64,000 nucleotides of DNA, from assembly GCF_014640175.1 (NCBI RefSeq), contig NZ_BMGL01000003.1, positions 129,070-193,069 of the forward strand, read 5' to 3'. The DNA comes from Psychroflexus salis. Its GTDB lineage: Bacteria; Bacteroidota; Bacteroidia; Flavobacteriales; Flavobacteriaceae. The notes beneath the pieces are model-generated. The model saw only the letters and a list, made by a program, of their open reading frames with translations. It was not told the DNA's origin and searched no databases. This document shows positions 17,548 through 26,344 of the stretch, piece by piece. The first letter of the stretch is position 1. The number at the start of each line of letters is the position of its first letter. The translations under genes were made by a program, and so were the position numbers.

Positions 17548-18626
17548 CTTAATATTTTATTAACCAAGTCTTTTTTCCCTTTTTCATCCTCGCCATACAA
17601 CCACTGCAACACATTATCAGACCAGATTTCGTCTCGATCTTTTTCTGTAATTACTTTTTGATCGACCGCCAAATCAAGAATTTTTCCTGGATAAGAAGAT
17701 TGTTTTTCGCTTTCCATTTCACCTAAAGGATAAGGATCGTCTAAACCTGTAATAATTTGTTTTGGATGTTGATTATCAACTAATAATTTAAAAGATTTCG
17801 TATCGTGTACCAACGTATCGAAAAATATGTTTTTGTGTCCAACTGATTTTCTTGGATGTGTTTTTCCTTCAAATAAATCTGGTCTACCATCAAAACCTTG
17901 TATTCTTCTTCCTAAGTTTATTTGCGCCAGTTGGCCTCCGTGAGCAAAACAAACTCTCATATTTGGGAATTTATCTGCATATCCATTTAAAGTAAAAAAA
18001 TGGTAAGCATCTGCGCATTGAGCAAGCATCCAAATTAAATGGAATCGCCAAGAAGTATTTTCTAATTTTATAAATTTTTCACCATCGTACGGATGCACTT
18101 CAACTGCTAAGTTATATTTGCTAGCCATTTCGAAAATGGGCTCGTTTTCTTCATCAAAAATACAACGCCATGTGCCAATACTGTCCATATAGTGCGTAGG
18201 TAAACAAAGCAAACGCAAGCCTAAATCTTCAACACAGCGTTCAATTTCCCAAAGTGCACCGCGAACAAATCCAGGATGTACGACAAAACCACAGGAAAAC
18301 TTTTTAGGATGGTCATGTTGAACGCGAGCATTAAAATCGTTTTGGAAGCGTAAGGCCTTTTTCATTTCTTCTACACGCAAACCATTTCCATACAATTGCG
18401 ATAAATTTAAAATTACTGCATGGTCAATATTAAAACGTTCCATCCACTCCAGTTTTTCTTTTAAAAAAAAACTAGAATCGGTTACCGGGCGTTTCCAACC
18501 TTTTTGAAGCATGAATTTTTTATCATCATCTACCCAAAAAATTTCTTTTTCCCGCATAAAATCGGGTATTTCTTCTGGATAAGGAAGCAAATGCGAGTGT
18601 CCGTTAATTCGTAATTTTTTTTGCAT
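17544..18626 (-). CDS. amidohydrolase, ACMSD-like decarboxylase
   Basis: The 360-residue TIM-barrel metalloenzyme starts with an HxH metal motif (INGHSHLLP, His10/His12) and carries VEVHPYD, CFAHGGQL and a terminal Asp in ITGLDDPYPLGE, the ligand set of 2-amino-3-carboxymuconate-6-semialdehyde decarboxylase. ACMSD diverts kynurenine-pathway intermediate ACMS away from quinolinate. The preceding gene encodes an aldehyde dehydrogenase, the next enzyme expected (aminomuconate semialdehyde dehydrogenase), which supports the assignment. The kynurenine-side genes are not in this window, so a related meta-cleavage decarboxylase remains possible. Confidence 0.8.
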   Translation of the reverse strand: MQKKLRINGHSHLLPYPEEIPDFMREKEIFWVDDDKKFMLQKGWKRPVTDSSFFLKEKLEWMERFNIDHAVILNLSQLYGNGLRVEEMKKALRFQNDFNARVQHDHPKKFSCGFVVHPGFVRGALWEIERCVEDLGLRLLCLPTHYMDSIGTWRCIFDEENEPIFEMASKYNLAVEVHPYDGEKFIKLENTSWRFHLIWMLAQCADAYHFFTLNGYADKFPNMRVCFAHGGQLAQINLGRRIQGFDGRPDLFEGKTHPRKSVGHKNIFFDTLVHDTKSFKLLVDNQHPKQIITGLDDPYPLGEMESEKQSSYPGKILDLAVDQKVITEKDRDEIWSDNVLQWLYGEDEKGKKDLVNKILR

Positions 18627-18635
18627 GAATTTAAT

Positions 18636-20087
18636 TTAAGGAAGTTCGTTATAAGCGATACAAATATTTTTTGGTTCGGTAAAAAAGCGAAGTGCTTCTA
18701 AACCACCTTCTCGGCCCATTCCACTTTGCTTAGTGCCACCAAATGGAGTTCTTAAATCGCGATTTAGCCATGTATTAATCCAAACAATTCCACTTTCTAG
18801 TTCTTGGCTAAGCCGCATGGCACGATCTATATTTTTTGTCCAAAGTGTAGCCGACAAACCGTATCGACTATCGTTAGCAAGGGCAAGAGCTTCGGCTTCA
18901 TCTTTAAATGGCATTAAGGTAACTACAGGGCCAAAAATTTCTTCCTGGTTTAGTGAACACTTGTTGGTTTTTACTTCTATTACAGTAGGTTCAAAATAAT
19001 ATCCATTTTCGAAATTTTTAAGTACTACGCGCTTTCCTCCACACAATAGCTTGGCTTCATCGGTATTGATTTGCTTTACATAACTTTCAATTTTTTCTAG
19101 ATGAGATTTAGAAACTATTGCGCCTAAGTCGGACGATGCTTCAGATGGATGGCCTAGGTTTAATTTTTTCACTTTTGCAACAAAATCAGTTTTGAATTTT
19201 TCATATATACGTTCTTCAACAAAAATTCGCGAACCACACAAACAAATTTGACCTTGATTGGTAAACGAAGATTTTACAGTATTCGCTAACATTTTTTCGT
19301 AATCGCAATCTGCAAAAATTAAGTTAGGGTTTTTACCACCTAATTCTAGAGATAATTTTTTAAATTGTGAAGCAGCAGCTTTCGCTATGTGTTTTCCTGT
19401 AGAAGTACCTCCTGTAAAAGAAATAGCTTTTACTTTGGGATGCGTAACTAAAGCATTGCCTACTTCGTTACCCAATCCGTGTACAATGTTTAAAACGCCT
19501 TTGGGTAAACCAGCTTCTATACAAATTTCGCTTAATAAATATGCAGTTAAAGGAGTTACTTCGCTGGGTTTGGCAATTACACAGTTTCCTGCTGCTAGAG
19601 CCGGAGCAATTTTCCAAGTAAGTAAATATAAAGGCAAATTCCATGGAGAAATACAACCGACCACGCCAAGGGGTTTACGTAGTGTAAAATTTATAGTCTG
19701 CAAACCAATACTCTCGTGTGTTTCTGTCGAAAATTGTGTAATAGCTTTTGCAAAAAAGCTAAAATTATCGGCAGCTCTTGGAATATCAATTTTTGAAGCT
19801 AAGTGTATGGGTTTCCCATTATCCTTCGATTCTGCTTTGGCTAAATCTTCGGCATTAGCTTCAATTAAATCTGCAATTTTTTGTAAAATTTTACTGCGGT
19901 CAGCTACAGTTGAATTCTTCCATTCTACAAAAGCCTGTTCGGCAGCTTGCACAGCTTCATCAACATCGTCGGCATTGCTTTTTGGTATGCTGCCATAGGT
20001 AATTGCAGATGCAGGTTCAATTAAATCCAGATAATTTGAAGATTTTGATTTGGTAAGTTTACCATTTATGTAATTAAGAATTTCCAA
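18636..20087 (-). CDS. aldehyde dehydrogenase, probable 2-aminomuconic semialdehyde dehydrogenase
   Basis: This 483-residue NAD-dependent aldehyde dehydrogenase has ISPWNLP (147-153), the NAD fold FTGGTSTG (224-231), the general base Glu248 in LELGGKNP and the catalytic Cys282 in NQGQICLCGSRIF. Translation starts at a TTG (20087), since MEILNYINGK begins the family's N-terminus and no ATG is close. It is followed after 9 bp by the ACMSD-like gene. Together they would convert ACMS through aminomuconate semialdehyde to aminomuconate. General ALDH identity is secure; substrate is inferred from the neighbour. Confidence 0.85.
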   Translation of the reverse strand: MEILNYINGKLTKSKSSNYLDLIEPASAITYGSIPKSNADDVDEAVQAAEQAFVEWKNSTVADRSKILQKIADLIEANAEDLAKAESKDNGKPIHLASKIDIPRAADNFSFFAKAITQFSTETHESIGLQTINFTLRKPLGVVGCISPWNLPLYLLTWKIAPALAAGNCVIAKPSEVTPLTAYLLSEICIEAGLPKGVLNIVHGLGNEVGNALVTHPKVKAISFTGGTSTGKHIAKAAASQFKKLSLELGGKNPNLIFADCDYEKMLANTVKSSFTNQGQICLCGSRIFVEERIYEKFKTDFVAKVKKLNLGHPSEASSDLGAIVSKSHLEKIESYVKQINTDEAKLLCGGKRVVLKNFENGYYFEPTVIEVKTNKCSLNQEEIFGPVVTLMPFKDEAEALALANDSRYGLSATLWTKNIDRAMRLSQELESGIVWINTWLNRDLRTPFGGTKQSGMGREGGLEALRFFTEPKNICIAYNELP

Positions 20088-20292
20088 AAGCTATATTTGT
20101 TAAATAATGCATGCAAAGTACTTATTTTTTCGTGAAATTGATAAATCTTACTGTCAACTTTTGTAAAACTTATTTTTTAACTTCACTTTTAAATACTTAG
20201 AGATTTATGCAATAATTAAGCTATTTTTGGGTTATTGAATTCGTTAAAGTTTAGTTTATTTGTAGGAATAAATATGTTGTAAAAACAAGACT

Positions 20293-22014
20293 ATGCCAAA
20301 TATAAAATATGTTTTATGGATGAGTCTATTTTTTGTGTGTTACCTAAATGGGTTAGCTCAACGAGAAAGAGATACTATAAAGCCCGAAAAATTAATTATT
20401 ACTAAGCAATACAATCCTAGCGTTAATGATGCTTTTAAAATTAAAAAGCAACCTAGATTAAGCGATAGTATCTTACCTAAACCAAAAACCTTAACTTATT
20501 CTATTTTAGATGTGCCTGTAGCTTCTACGTTTACTCCAGCTAAGGGGAGGGCTGGAGGTTTACGCCTACAACCCGATAATATAGATGCTTACACCAACTA
20601 CGCACGAATTGGAGCTGGTAATTTTACTAGCGTTTTAGCAGAATTCTATTCGCAAGTTGCATTAAATGCAAATCAAAAAATTGATTTAGGTCTATCTCAT
20701 TTTTCTTCACAAGGTGGAATAGATGAAGTAGTTTTAGATGATGATTTTATGACGAATGAATTGAATTTAAATTTTACTTCTGAAGAAAAAAGTTTAGTTT
20801 GGAAATTAAGCGGTGGATTAACATATAATCGATTTAATTATTATGGCGTTAATGAAGATTTAATTTTTGCTTTGGAAACCAATCATAATGATATTTCGCA
20901 AAACTATTTAGGCTTCAATTTGGGTGGAGATCTTGAGTTTTATAAAGGTGTTTTTAAAAAAATAACTTTTGATTATTCTAATTTTTCAGACAACTTTGAT
21001 AGCCAAGAAAATAGATTTAAAATTCAACCACAAATCGATTTCTTTATTGGTGACCAACGTATCGAAAATTTTGTAAAGTTTGATTATTTAGCTGGTGATT
21101 TTTCTAATTTAGTATTTCCAGCTTACAATTACGCTTGGGCAATTACTTCTTATAATCCTAATCTTCAAATTAACGAAGACCGATTCAGCTTAAAGTTAGG
21201 AGCAGAAGTTGCTTTTTTATCTGATATTGAAAACAGTGAAACCGAGTTTTATGTATATCCTAAAGTTGAAGGGAATTACCAAATTAACCAAGATAACTTA
21301 ATTGCTTTTGGTGGGGTAGATGGTGGTTTAGACCAAAATTCGTATCAAAGTTTTTCAACAAGTAATCCATTTGTATCACCAACATTTCCAATTGCTCCAA
21401 CCAATCGTCAATACGATGCTTATTTAGGTTTAAAGGGTGGAAGTTATGCTTGGAGTTACAATGCTAAAGTTAGTTTTACATCGCAGGAGAACAATCCGTT
21501 TTTTAGTCGTTTAAATCCACAATTTGTACCTAATGAAGTTTTTACGCATGACAATTCTTTTCAAATAATTTACGATGCTTTAACTACCACAGCTATTGAT
21601 GTTGAAATAGATTATAGCATTAATAATAAAATAAATGTTGGTGTGGAAGCTAACTATTCGGCCTACGATACCGAAGTCTTAGCATCTGCTTTTAACTTAC
21701 CTAATACACGCGCTTCTGTGTTTGCTAATTATAAAATGAACGACCAATGGAAGTTTGGCGCATCGGTATTTTATGTAGGCGAGCGTGATGACTTACAAGT
21801 TGATCGCTCTTTACAAGCTTTTGGAACTCCAGAGGTGATTACATTAGATAGTTTTGTTGATGCAAACTTTACCGCACAGTATAAAATAAATAGCCAATTA
21901 CATGCTTTTGTTGAAGCTAAAAATTTGTTTGGTGGTAACTACGAACGTTGGCTAGCTTATCCAGTACAAGATTTTCAGATTTTAGGTGGAATAAGTTTTC
22001 AGTTTGATTGGTAA
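20293..22014 (+). CDS. TonB-receptor-like outer-membrane beta-barrel protein without plug
   Basis: The 573-residue protein has a signal peptide ending YLNGLAQ, a short periplasmic stretch rich in K/P (residues 24-65, including EKLIITKQYNPSV), then dense amphipathic strands to the C-terminus. The end resembles TonB-dependent receptor barrels (HAFVEAKNLFGGNYERW, ending FQFDW with terminal aromatic). No carboxypeptidase-like or plug domain is seen and the length is well below the usual 700-1000, so it may be a barrel-only relative. It is followed by the PiT-like permease gene. Role unknown; outer-membrane location is confident. Confidence 0.7.
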   Translation: MPNIKYVLWMSLFFVCYLNGLAQRERDTIKPEKLIITKQYNPSVNDAFKIKKQPRLSDSILPKPKTLTYSILDVPVASTFTPAKGRAGGLRLQPDNIDAYTNYARIGAGNFTSVLAEFYSQVALNANQKIDLGLSHFSSQGGIDEVVLDDDFMTNELNLNFTSEEKSLVWKLSGGLTYNRFNYYGVNEDLIFALETNHNDISQNYLGFNLGGDLEFYKGVFKKITFDYSNFSDNFDSQENRFKIQPQIDFFIGDQRIENFVKFDYLAGDFSNLVFPAYNYAWAITSYNPNLQINEDRFSLKLGAEVAFLSDIENSETEFYVYPKVEGNYQINQDNLIAFGGVDGGLDQNSYQSFSTSNPFVSPTFPIAPTNRQYDAYLGLKGGSYAWSYNAKVSFTSQENNPFFSRLNPQFVPNEVFTHDNSFQIIYDALTTTAIDVEIDYSINNKINVGVEANYSAYDTEVLASAFNLPNTRASVFANYKMNDQWKFGASVFYVGERDDLQVDRSLQAFGTPEVITLDSFVDANFTAQYKINSQLHAFVEAKNLFGGNYERWLAYPVQDFQILGGISFQFDW

Positions 22015-22083
22015 TTCTTAACAATTTAGAAACATTGAAATTAAGTTTTGAGTTAATTTTGCAATTCAAACAAATATGCTTTA

Positions 22084-23256
22084 ATGGGTAAGAAACCTAA
22101 AAAACCTGCTAAGTTTAAACGCTCAGATCGCAGCAGACCGTACTTAAATGTATTGGACTTTTTAGCTGAAGAAAAAACGTTTTTATCTATTGTTTTAGTT
22201 GGTTTAATATTAGCTGCAGCTGTTACTTTTAATGCCAATGCAGCTATGTGGCTAGGTTTCTTTTTTGCTGCTTATGCAGCAGTTGCTAACGACAGTATTC
22301 AATCTTTAGGTACTTTTATAGAAAGTAATCGTGCTCGGCAATGGTGGATTTTATGGCTCTACATTGGTGGTATTTTTGTGGTTACTGTTACCTTTAGTTA
22401 TGTAATTTACGACGGCGATGTAACATACCAACGTTTAATGACTTTAAACGCTGATGGAACTAAAGCTTTTCCGCATCCAACCGAAGACCTAGGGAAAAAC
22501 TTTAGTTTTTTCCAAGTAATAGCTCCCTTAGTATTATTGATACTTACCCGTTTAAAAATGCCAGTTTCAACAACTTTTTTGTTGTTATCGGTCTTTAGTG
22601 CAACATCTTCAGGAATTACGTCTGTAGTTTCAAAAAGTTTGTCGGGTTATGCAATGGCTTTTATAATTTCTTTTGCTATTTGGTATTTGTCTTACAATAC
22701 TATTCGCAAACATTTTAAAAGTAGAAAACACCATAAAGCATGGTCTGTTGTGCAGTGGGTAATAAGCGGTTCGCTTTGGGCAGTTTGGGTTATGCAAGAT
22801 GGAGCAAATATTGCTGTTTATTTGCCGCGACAATTAACTATTACTCAATTTTTAATTTTTACATTAACTATTTTTGCTGGTTTAGGTGTTTTATTCTATT
22901 TACGTGGTGATAAAATACAAGAAGTTGTAAGTAAAAAATCTCGTATTTCAGATATTCGAGCGGCCACATTAGTTGACTTTTCTTACGTAATCTTGTTAAT
23001 TTATAAGCTGTTTATCAGTACCGTTCCTTTAAGTACAACCTGGGTTTTCCTTGGAATTATTGGCGGTAGAGAAATTGCTATTAGTTTGTCTAGAAACAAA
23101 AAGGGTAAAAAACACAAAAAGAAAGCACGCAACCTTATTCTTAGAGATTTTGGAAATGCTTTTACAGGATTACTTATTTCAGTTGCTCTTGCAGCTGCAG
23201 CTAATAAGGGAATTCGTGAAGATATTTTCAATACAATTTTGAATATCTTCAATTAA
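22084..23256 (+). CDS. integral membrane protein, diverged PiT (inorganic phosphate transporter) homologue
   Basis: The 390-residue protein has a basic N-terminus and about ten membrane helices. Two internal halves each carry a PiT-like pair of motifs: AVANDSIQSLGT (near 70-81) with MPVSTTFLLLS, and QDGANIAVYLPR (near 237-248) with VPLSTTWVFLGIIGG. PiT transporters have an inverted duplication with GANDVANA and PVSTTH signatures, so this looks like a distant member in which both copies have drifted. The substrate could be phosphate or another anion. No PhoU-like partner gene is adjacent. The fold assignment is by motif only. Confidence 0.65.
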   Translation: MGKKPKKPAKFKRSDRSRPYLNVLDFLAEEKTFLSIVLVGLILAAAVTFNANAAMWLGFFFAAYAAVANDSIQSLGTFIESNRARQWWILWLYIGGIFVVTVTFSYVIYDGDVTYQRLMTLNADGTKAFPHPTEDLGKNFSFFQVIAPLVLLILTRLKMPVSTTFLLLSVFSATSSGITSVVSKSLSGYAMAFIISFAIWYLSYNTIRKHFKSRKHHKAWSVVQWVISGSLWAVWVMQDGANIAVYLPRQLTITQFLIFTLTIFAGLGVLFYLRGDKIQEVVSKKSRISDIRAATLVDFSYVILLIYKLFISTVPLSTTWVFLGIIGGREIAISLSRNKKGKKHKKKARNLILRDFGNAFTGLLISVALAAAANKGIREDIFNTILNIFN

Positions 23257-23503
23257 TTAAAATGATTTAGATAAGGCATTTTAAATATAGCTCTTTGCTT
23301 AGCTTCATTTTCACTTTGCTTTTTTTTGAAGCCTTCTACACAGTATTTTTTCAGAATTTATTAGCTTAGCATACATATCTGTAGTGAATTATTTACAATA
23401 AAGTCTTCGTTTTTTAAAAATAAAAGAAAATAAAAATCTTAATATTAGTTCATAGAAAAACCTTAGGCCTAGGTGTTAAATTTAAGTTTCAGTATTTCTC
23501 TTT

Positions 23504-23533
23504 TTTGAAACTCGGCAATTCTAGTTATATTTA
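23504..23533 (+). promoter_or_regulatory. promoter of the amidohydrolase gene
   Basis: TTTG at 23504-23507, an 18-bp spacer and TATATTTA at 23526-23533 (7 of 8 matches to TAnnTTTG), 11 bp before the ATG at 23545. Confidence 0.55.
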
Positions 23534-23544
23534 GCCAAAAACAT

Positions 23545-25185
23545 ATGACGCGTTATTTTAAACCTATTTACTTATCCTTAGCACTTTTAAGTTTACTTTC
23601 ATGTTCATCAAAAATGGAAGTCGATTTAATTATTACCGATGCTAAAATTTATACGGTAGATTCATCATTTAGTATATACCAAGCAATGGCTATTAAAGAT
23701 GCTAAAATTTTAGGCATAGGAAGTACCGAACAAATACTCAGAGAATACACTTCGAGTAAAATTGAATCAAAAGAAGGTAAAATAATATATCCAGGTTTTA
23801 TTGATGCACATGCTCATCTTTATAACTTAGGAATGCAAATGCAGCAAGTTAACTTGACAGGTGCAACAAGTTTTGATGAAGTGGTTTCAAGAATAGAAGA
23901 ATTTCAAAAGAAAAATCAAAAAAAATATATAATTGGTCGGGGTTGGGATCAAAATTTATGGGATGGCAAAAATTTTCCAACCAAAGATACTTTAGATGTT
24001 CTGTTTCCTAACACACCAATCGCATTATCAAGAATCGATGGCCATGCTATGTTGTGTAATGCTAAAGCACTAGAATTAGCTAAAATTGATGAACAAACAC
24101 AAACTAAAGGTGGAGCCATTTTAAAAGATGAAAACGGATACTTAACTGGCGTTCTTATCGATAATCCTATGCAAATGGTTTTTAATAGCTTTCCAGAAGT
24201 TAGTATAAACGAAATTTCAAAAGCTTTAAGAGATGCAGAACAAGTTTGTTTATCTTATGGATTAACAAGTCTTTCTGACGCAGGACTTTCCAAAAAAGTA
24301 ATAGAAAGCATTGATAGTTTACAAAAAGCCGATATTTTAAAAATGCGCATCTATGCAATGGTGAGTAATAATGAAGAAGATTTAGACTATTATTTATCTA
24401 AGCCACCTTACAAAACCAATAAGCTTAATGTTAGATCCGTAAAAGTTTATGCAGATGGTGCGCTTGGTTCTCGGGGAGCAGCTTTAAAAGAAGAATACTC
24501 AGACCACGAAGGCCATTTTGGAAGTATGGTTATAGGGCATGATGAATTTTTACAATTAGCCAACCGAATTGCTAAAACAGAATTTCAAATGAATACGCAT
24601 GCTATCGGAGATTCAGCAAATGTTTCTGTTTTAAAAACCTATCAAAATATTCTATCAGGTAAGAAAGATAAACGTTGGCGAGTTGAACATGCCCAAATTT
24701 TAGATGAAACAGATTTTCAATATTTCAATAAAAATATACTTCCTTCAGTTCAACCAACACACGCAACTAGCGATATGTATTGGGCTGAAGACCGTATTGG
24801 TAGCAAACGCATTCAACATGCCTATGCATACAAACAACTTTTAAATCAAGTTGGAATTTTACCTCTTGGAACAGATTTTCCAGTAGAGCAAGTAAATCCC
24901 ATGTTAACCTTTTATGCCGCAGTAAGTAGACAAGACACCGACGGATTTCCCGCAGGTGGTTTTCAAAAACAAAATGCATTGAGTAGAAAAGAAGCTTTAA
25001 AAGGAATGACCATTTGGGCTGCATACGCTAATTTTGAAGATCATGAAAAAGGAAGTTTAGAAAAAGGAAAATGGGCTGATTTTATTGTGTTAGATGAAGA
25101 TTTGTTGCATATTCATATTCAAAAAGTACCTAATTTGGTGGTGAAGGAAACTTATATAGACGGTAAGTTGGTTTTTTTACATTAA
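23545..25185 (+). CDS. amidohydrolase family lipoprotein (YtcJ-like)
   Basis: The 546-residue protein carries a lipoprotein signal (LLSLLSCSS, Cys20), so it is envelope anchored. The amidohydrolase-3 fold follows: GFIDAHAHL metal motif near residue 92, RIDGHAM, KVYADGALGSRGA (likely metal/carbamylated Lys region), MNTHAIGD, WRVEHAQI and the catalytic-Asp-like GTDFPVEQ. YtcJ-like enzymes hydrolyse C-N bonds of uncharacterised amides. It has its own promoter and no operon partner. No substrate can be named. Confidence 0.85.
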   Translation: MTRYFKPIYLSLALLSLLSCSSKMEVDLIITDAKIYTVDSSFSIYQAMAIKDAKILGIGSTEQILREYTSSKIESKEGKIIYPGFIDAHAHLYNLGMQMQQVNLTGATSFDEVVSRIEEFQKKNQKKYIIGRGWDQNLWDGKNFPTKDTLDVLFPNTPIALSRIDGHAMLCNAKALELAKIDEQTQTKGGAILKDENGYLTGVLIDNPMQMVFNSFPEVSINEISKALRDAEQVCLSYGLTSLSDAGLSKKVIESIDSLQKADILKMRIYAMVSNNEEDLDYYLSKPPYKTNKLNVRSVKVYADGALGSRGAALKEEYSDHEGHFGSMVIGHDEFLQLANRIAKTEFQMNTHAIGDSANVSVLKTYQNILSGKKDKRWRVEHAQILDETDFQYFNKNILPSVQPTHATSDMYWAEDRIGSKRIQHAYAYKQLLNQVGILPLGTDFPVEQVNPMLTFYAAVSRQDTDGFPAGGFQKQNALSRKEALKGMTIWAAYANFEDHEKGSLEKGKWADFIVLDEDLLHIHIQKVPNLVVKETYIDGKLVFLH

Positions 25186-25289
25186 CTTAAATGCTTGAAA
25201 ATTATATCTTTCTAAAAATATTAGGTAATTTTTTCACAGATTATGAAAAATACAATATTTTTATATAGATTTGTTTAAAATCAATTCCA

Positions 25290-25814
25290 ATGAAACGAAA
25301 TTTTAATTTTTTAATTTGCTTAATCCTTTTTGTAAGTTTATTGAGCACTTCGTGTTCAGTAGAAACAGAAAAACATGAAATAGTAACTCCTGTATTAGAA
25401 TTAAAGGCTGTTGGACCGCTTTTTGAAGGATCCAACACATCAACAGCAACTTGGGAATTTACATTAGAAGAGTTGTTTCCAACAATTGAAGGTGAAGTAA
25501 TTATAGAAAAAGCCAGAATTACAGCAATTCAGGTAAAGCCAAAATCCAATTTAGATTTACCAAAAATCAGTAAAATGGTTATGGAAATGAAATCTAAGTA
25601 CACTAAAATGAATAGGATTGGACTCCTAGAAAGCAATATACAACAAGACAAAACTTACGATTTACAAATTGCCGACGAACAAGAAGAAGTAGATGTTGCT
25701 ATTACGGATGAACGGATTACTTTTGTAGGTGATTTTGATATGCTTGACGAAGATTTTTACGAAGATGTAATTTTCGATTTGCAAGTTAGCTTTGAAATAG
25801 AAACCCGAAAATAA
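25290..25814 (+). CDS. small lipoprotein of unknown function
   Basis: The 174-residue protein has a lipoprotein signal with lipobox STSC (Cys22) followed by SVETEKHEI. The mature part alternates beta strands and acidic loops (IEGEVIIEKARITAIQV, EEVDVAITDERITFVGDFDMLDED) and ends in a strand. I do not recognise a family. It ends 11 bp before the DUF2147 gene and is probably cotranscribed with it, which suggests a shared envelope role. Confidence 0.65.
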   Translation: MKRNFNFLICLILFVSLLSTSCSVETEKHEIVTPVLELKAVGPLFEGSNTSTATWEFTLEELFPTIEGEVIIEKARITAIQVKPKSNLDLPKISKMVMEMKSKYTKMNRIGLLESNIQQDKTYDLQIADEQEEVDVAITDERITFVGDFDMLDEDFYEDVIFDLQVSFEIETRK

Positions 25815-25825
25815 ATTTGAATACT

Positions 25826-26275
25826 ATGAAGAATACATTTTTTTTACTTGCCATTTTTTTATTTAGTTTTATAGGTAATGCGCAAGATGCAGACGATATT
25901 GTTGGTGTTTGGGAACCTGGACACGGCAAGGCTAAAGTTAAAATCGATAAAATTGATGGTAAATACTATGGTAAAATTGTTTGGCTAAAAGAAGCCAAAG
26001 ACCCTGCAACAGGAGAACCGAAAGTAGATAAAAATAACCCAGATGAAAGTATGCGAAATGTGCCTTTACGTGGTTACAGAATTTTAAAAGATTTTGTTTA
26101 TCAAGGCGATGGTGTTTGGGAAGAAGGTACTATTTATGATCCTGAAAATGGAACTACTTACAGCTGTGTAATTACCATGAAAGACGAGAATGAACTTGAT
26201 ATTCGTGGTTATGTTGGTGTAAAGACTTTTGGAAGAACCGACACTTGGAGAAGATTAATATTAAAAAAGAAATAA
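25826..26275 (+). CDS. DUF2147 periplasmic protein
   Basis: The 149-residue product has a signal peptide (KNTFFLLAIFLFSFIGNAQ), then DIVGVWEPGHGKAKVKIDK, KYYGKIVWLKE, GEPKVDKNNPDES and GYVGVKTFGRTDTWRRL, the sequence pattern of DUF2147, a small beta-barrel lipocalin-like secreted domain. The ATG at 25826 is preferred over the TTG at 25817. Function of the family is not established. A strong terminator hairpin follows at 26292-26330. Confidence 0.85.
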   Translation: MKNTFFLLAIFLFSFIGNAQDADDIVGVWEPGHGKAKVKIDKIDGKYYGKIVWLKEAKDPATGEPKVDKNNPDESMRNVPLRGYRILKDFVYQGDGVWEEGTIYDPENGTTYSCVITMKDENELDIRGYVGVKTFGRTDTWRRLILKKK

Positions 26276-26291
26276 ACGTCTTTTAACTTAT

Positions 26292-26330
26292 AAAACTGCT
26301 GAGATTTAGCAATCTCAGCAGTTTTGTTTT
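26292..26330 (+). terminator. intrinsic terminator with perfect 15-bp stem
   Basis: AAAACTGCTGAGATT (26292-26306) pairs perfectly with AATCTCAGCAGTTTT (26311-26325) over a TAGC loop, followed by GTTTT. The next gene's ATG is only 19 bp past the stem. Confidence 0.85.
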
Positions 26331-26344
26331 AAACACAAGAAAAC

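Noticed and set aside
19387-19998. 203-codon plus-strand frame inside the aldehyde dehydrogenase gene
   Set aside because: Antisense to a well-conserved gene with catalytic residues in place; composition looks like a shadow.
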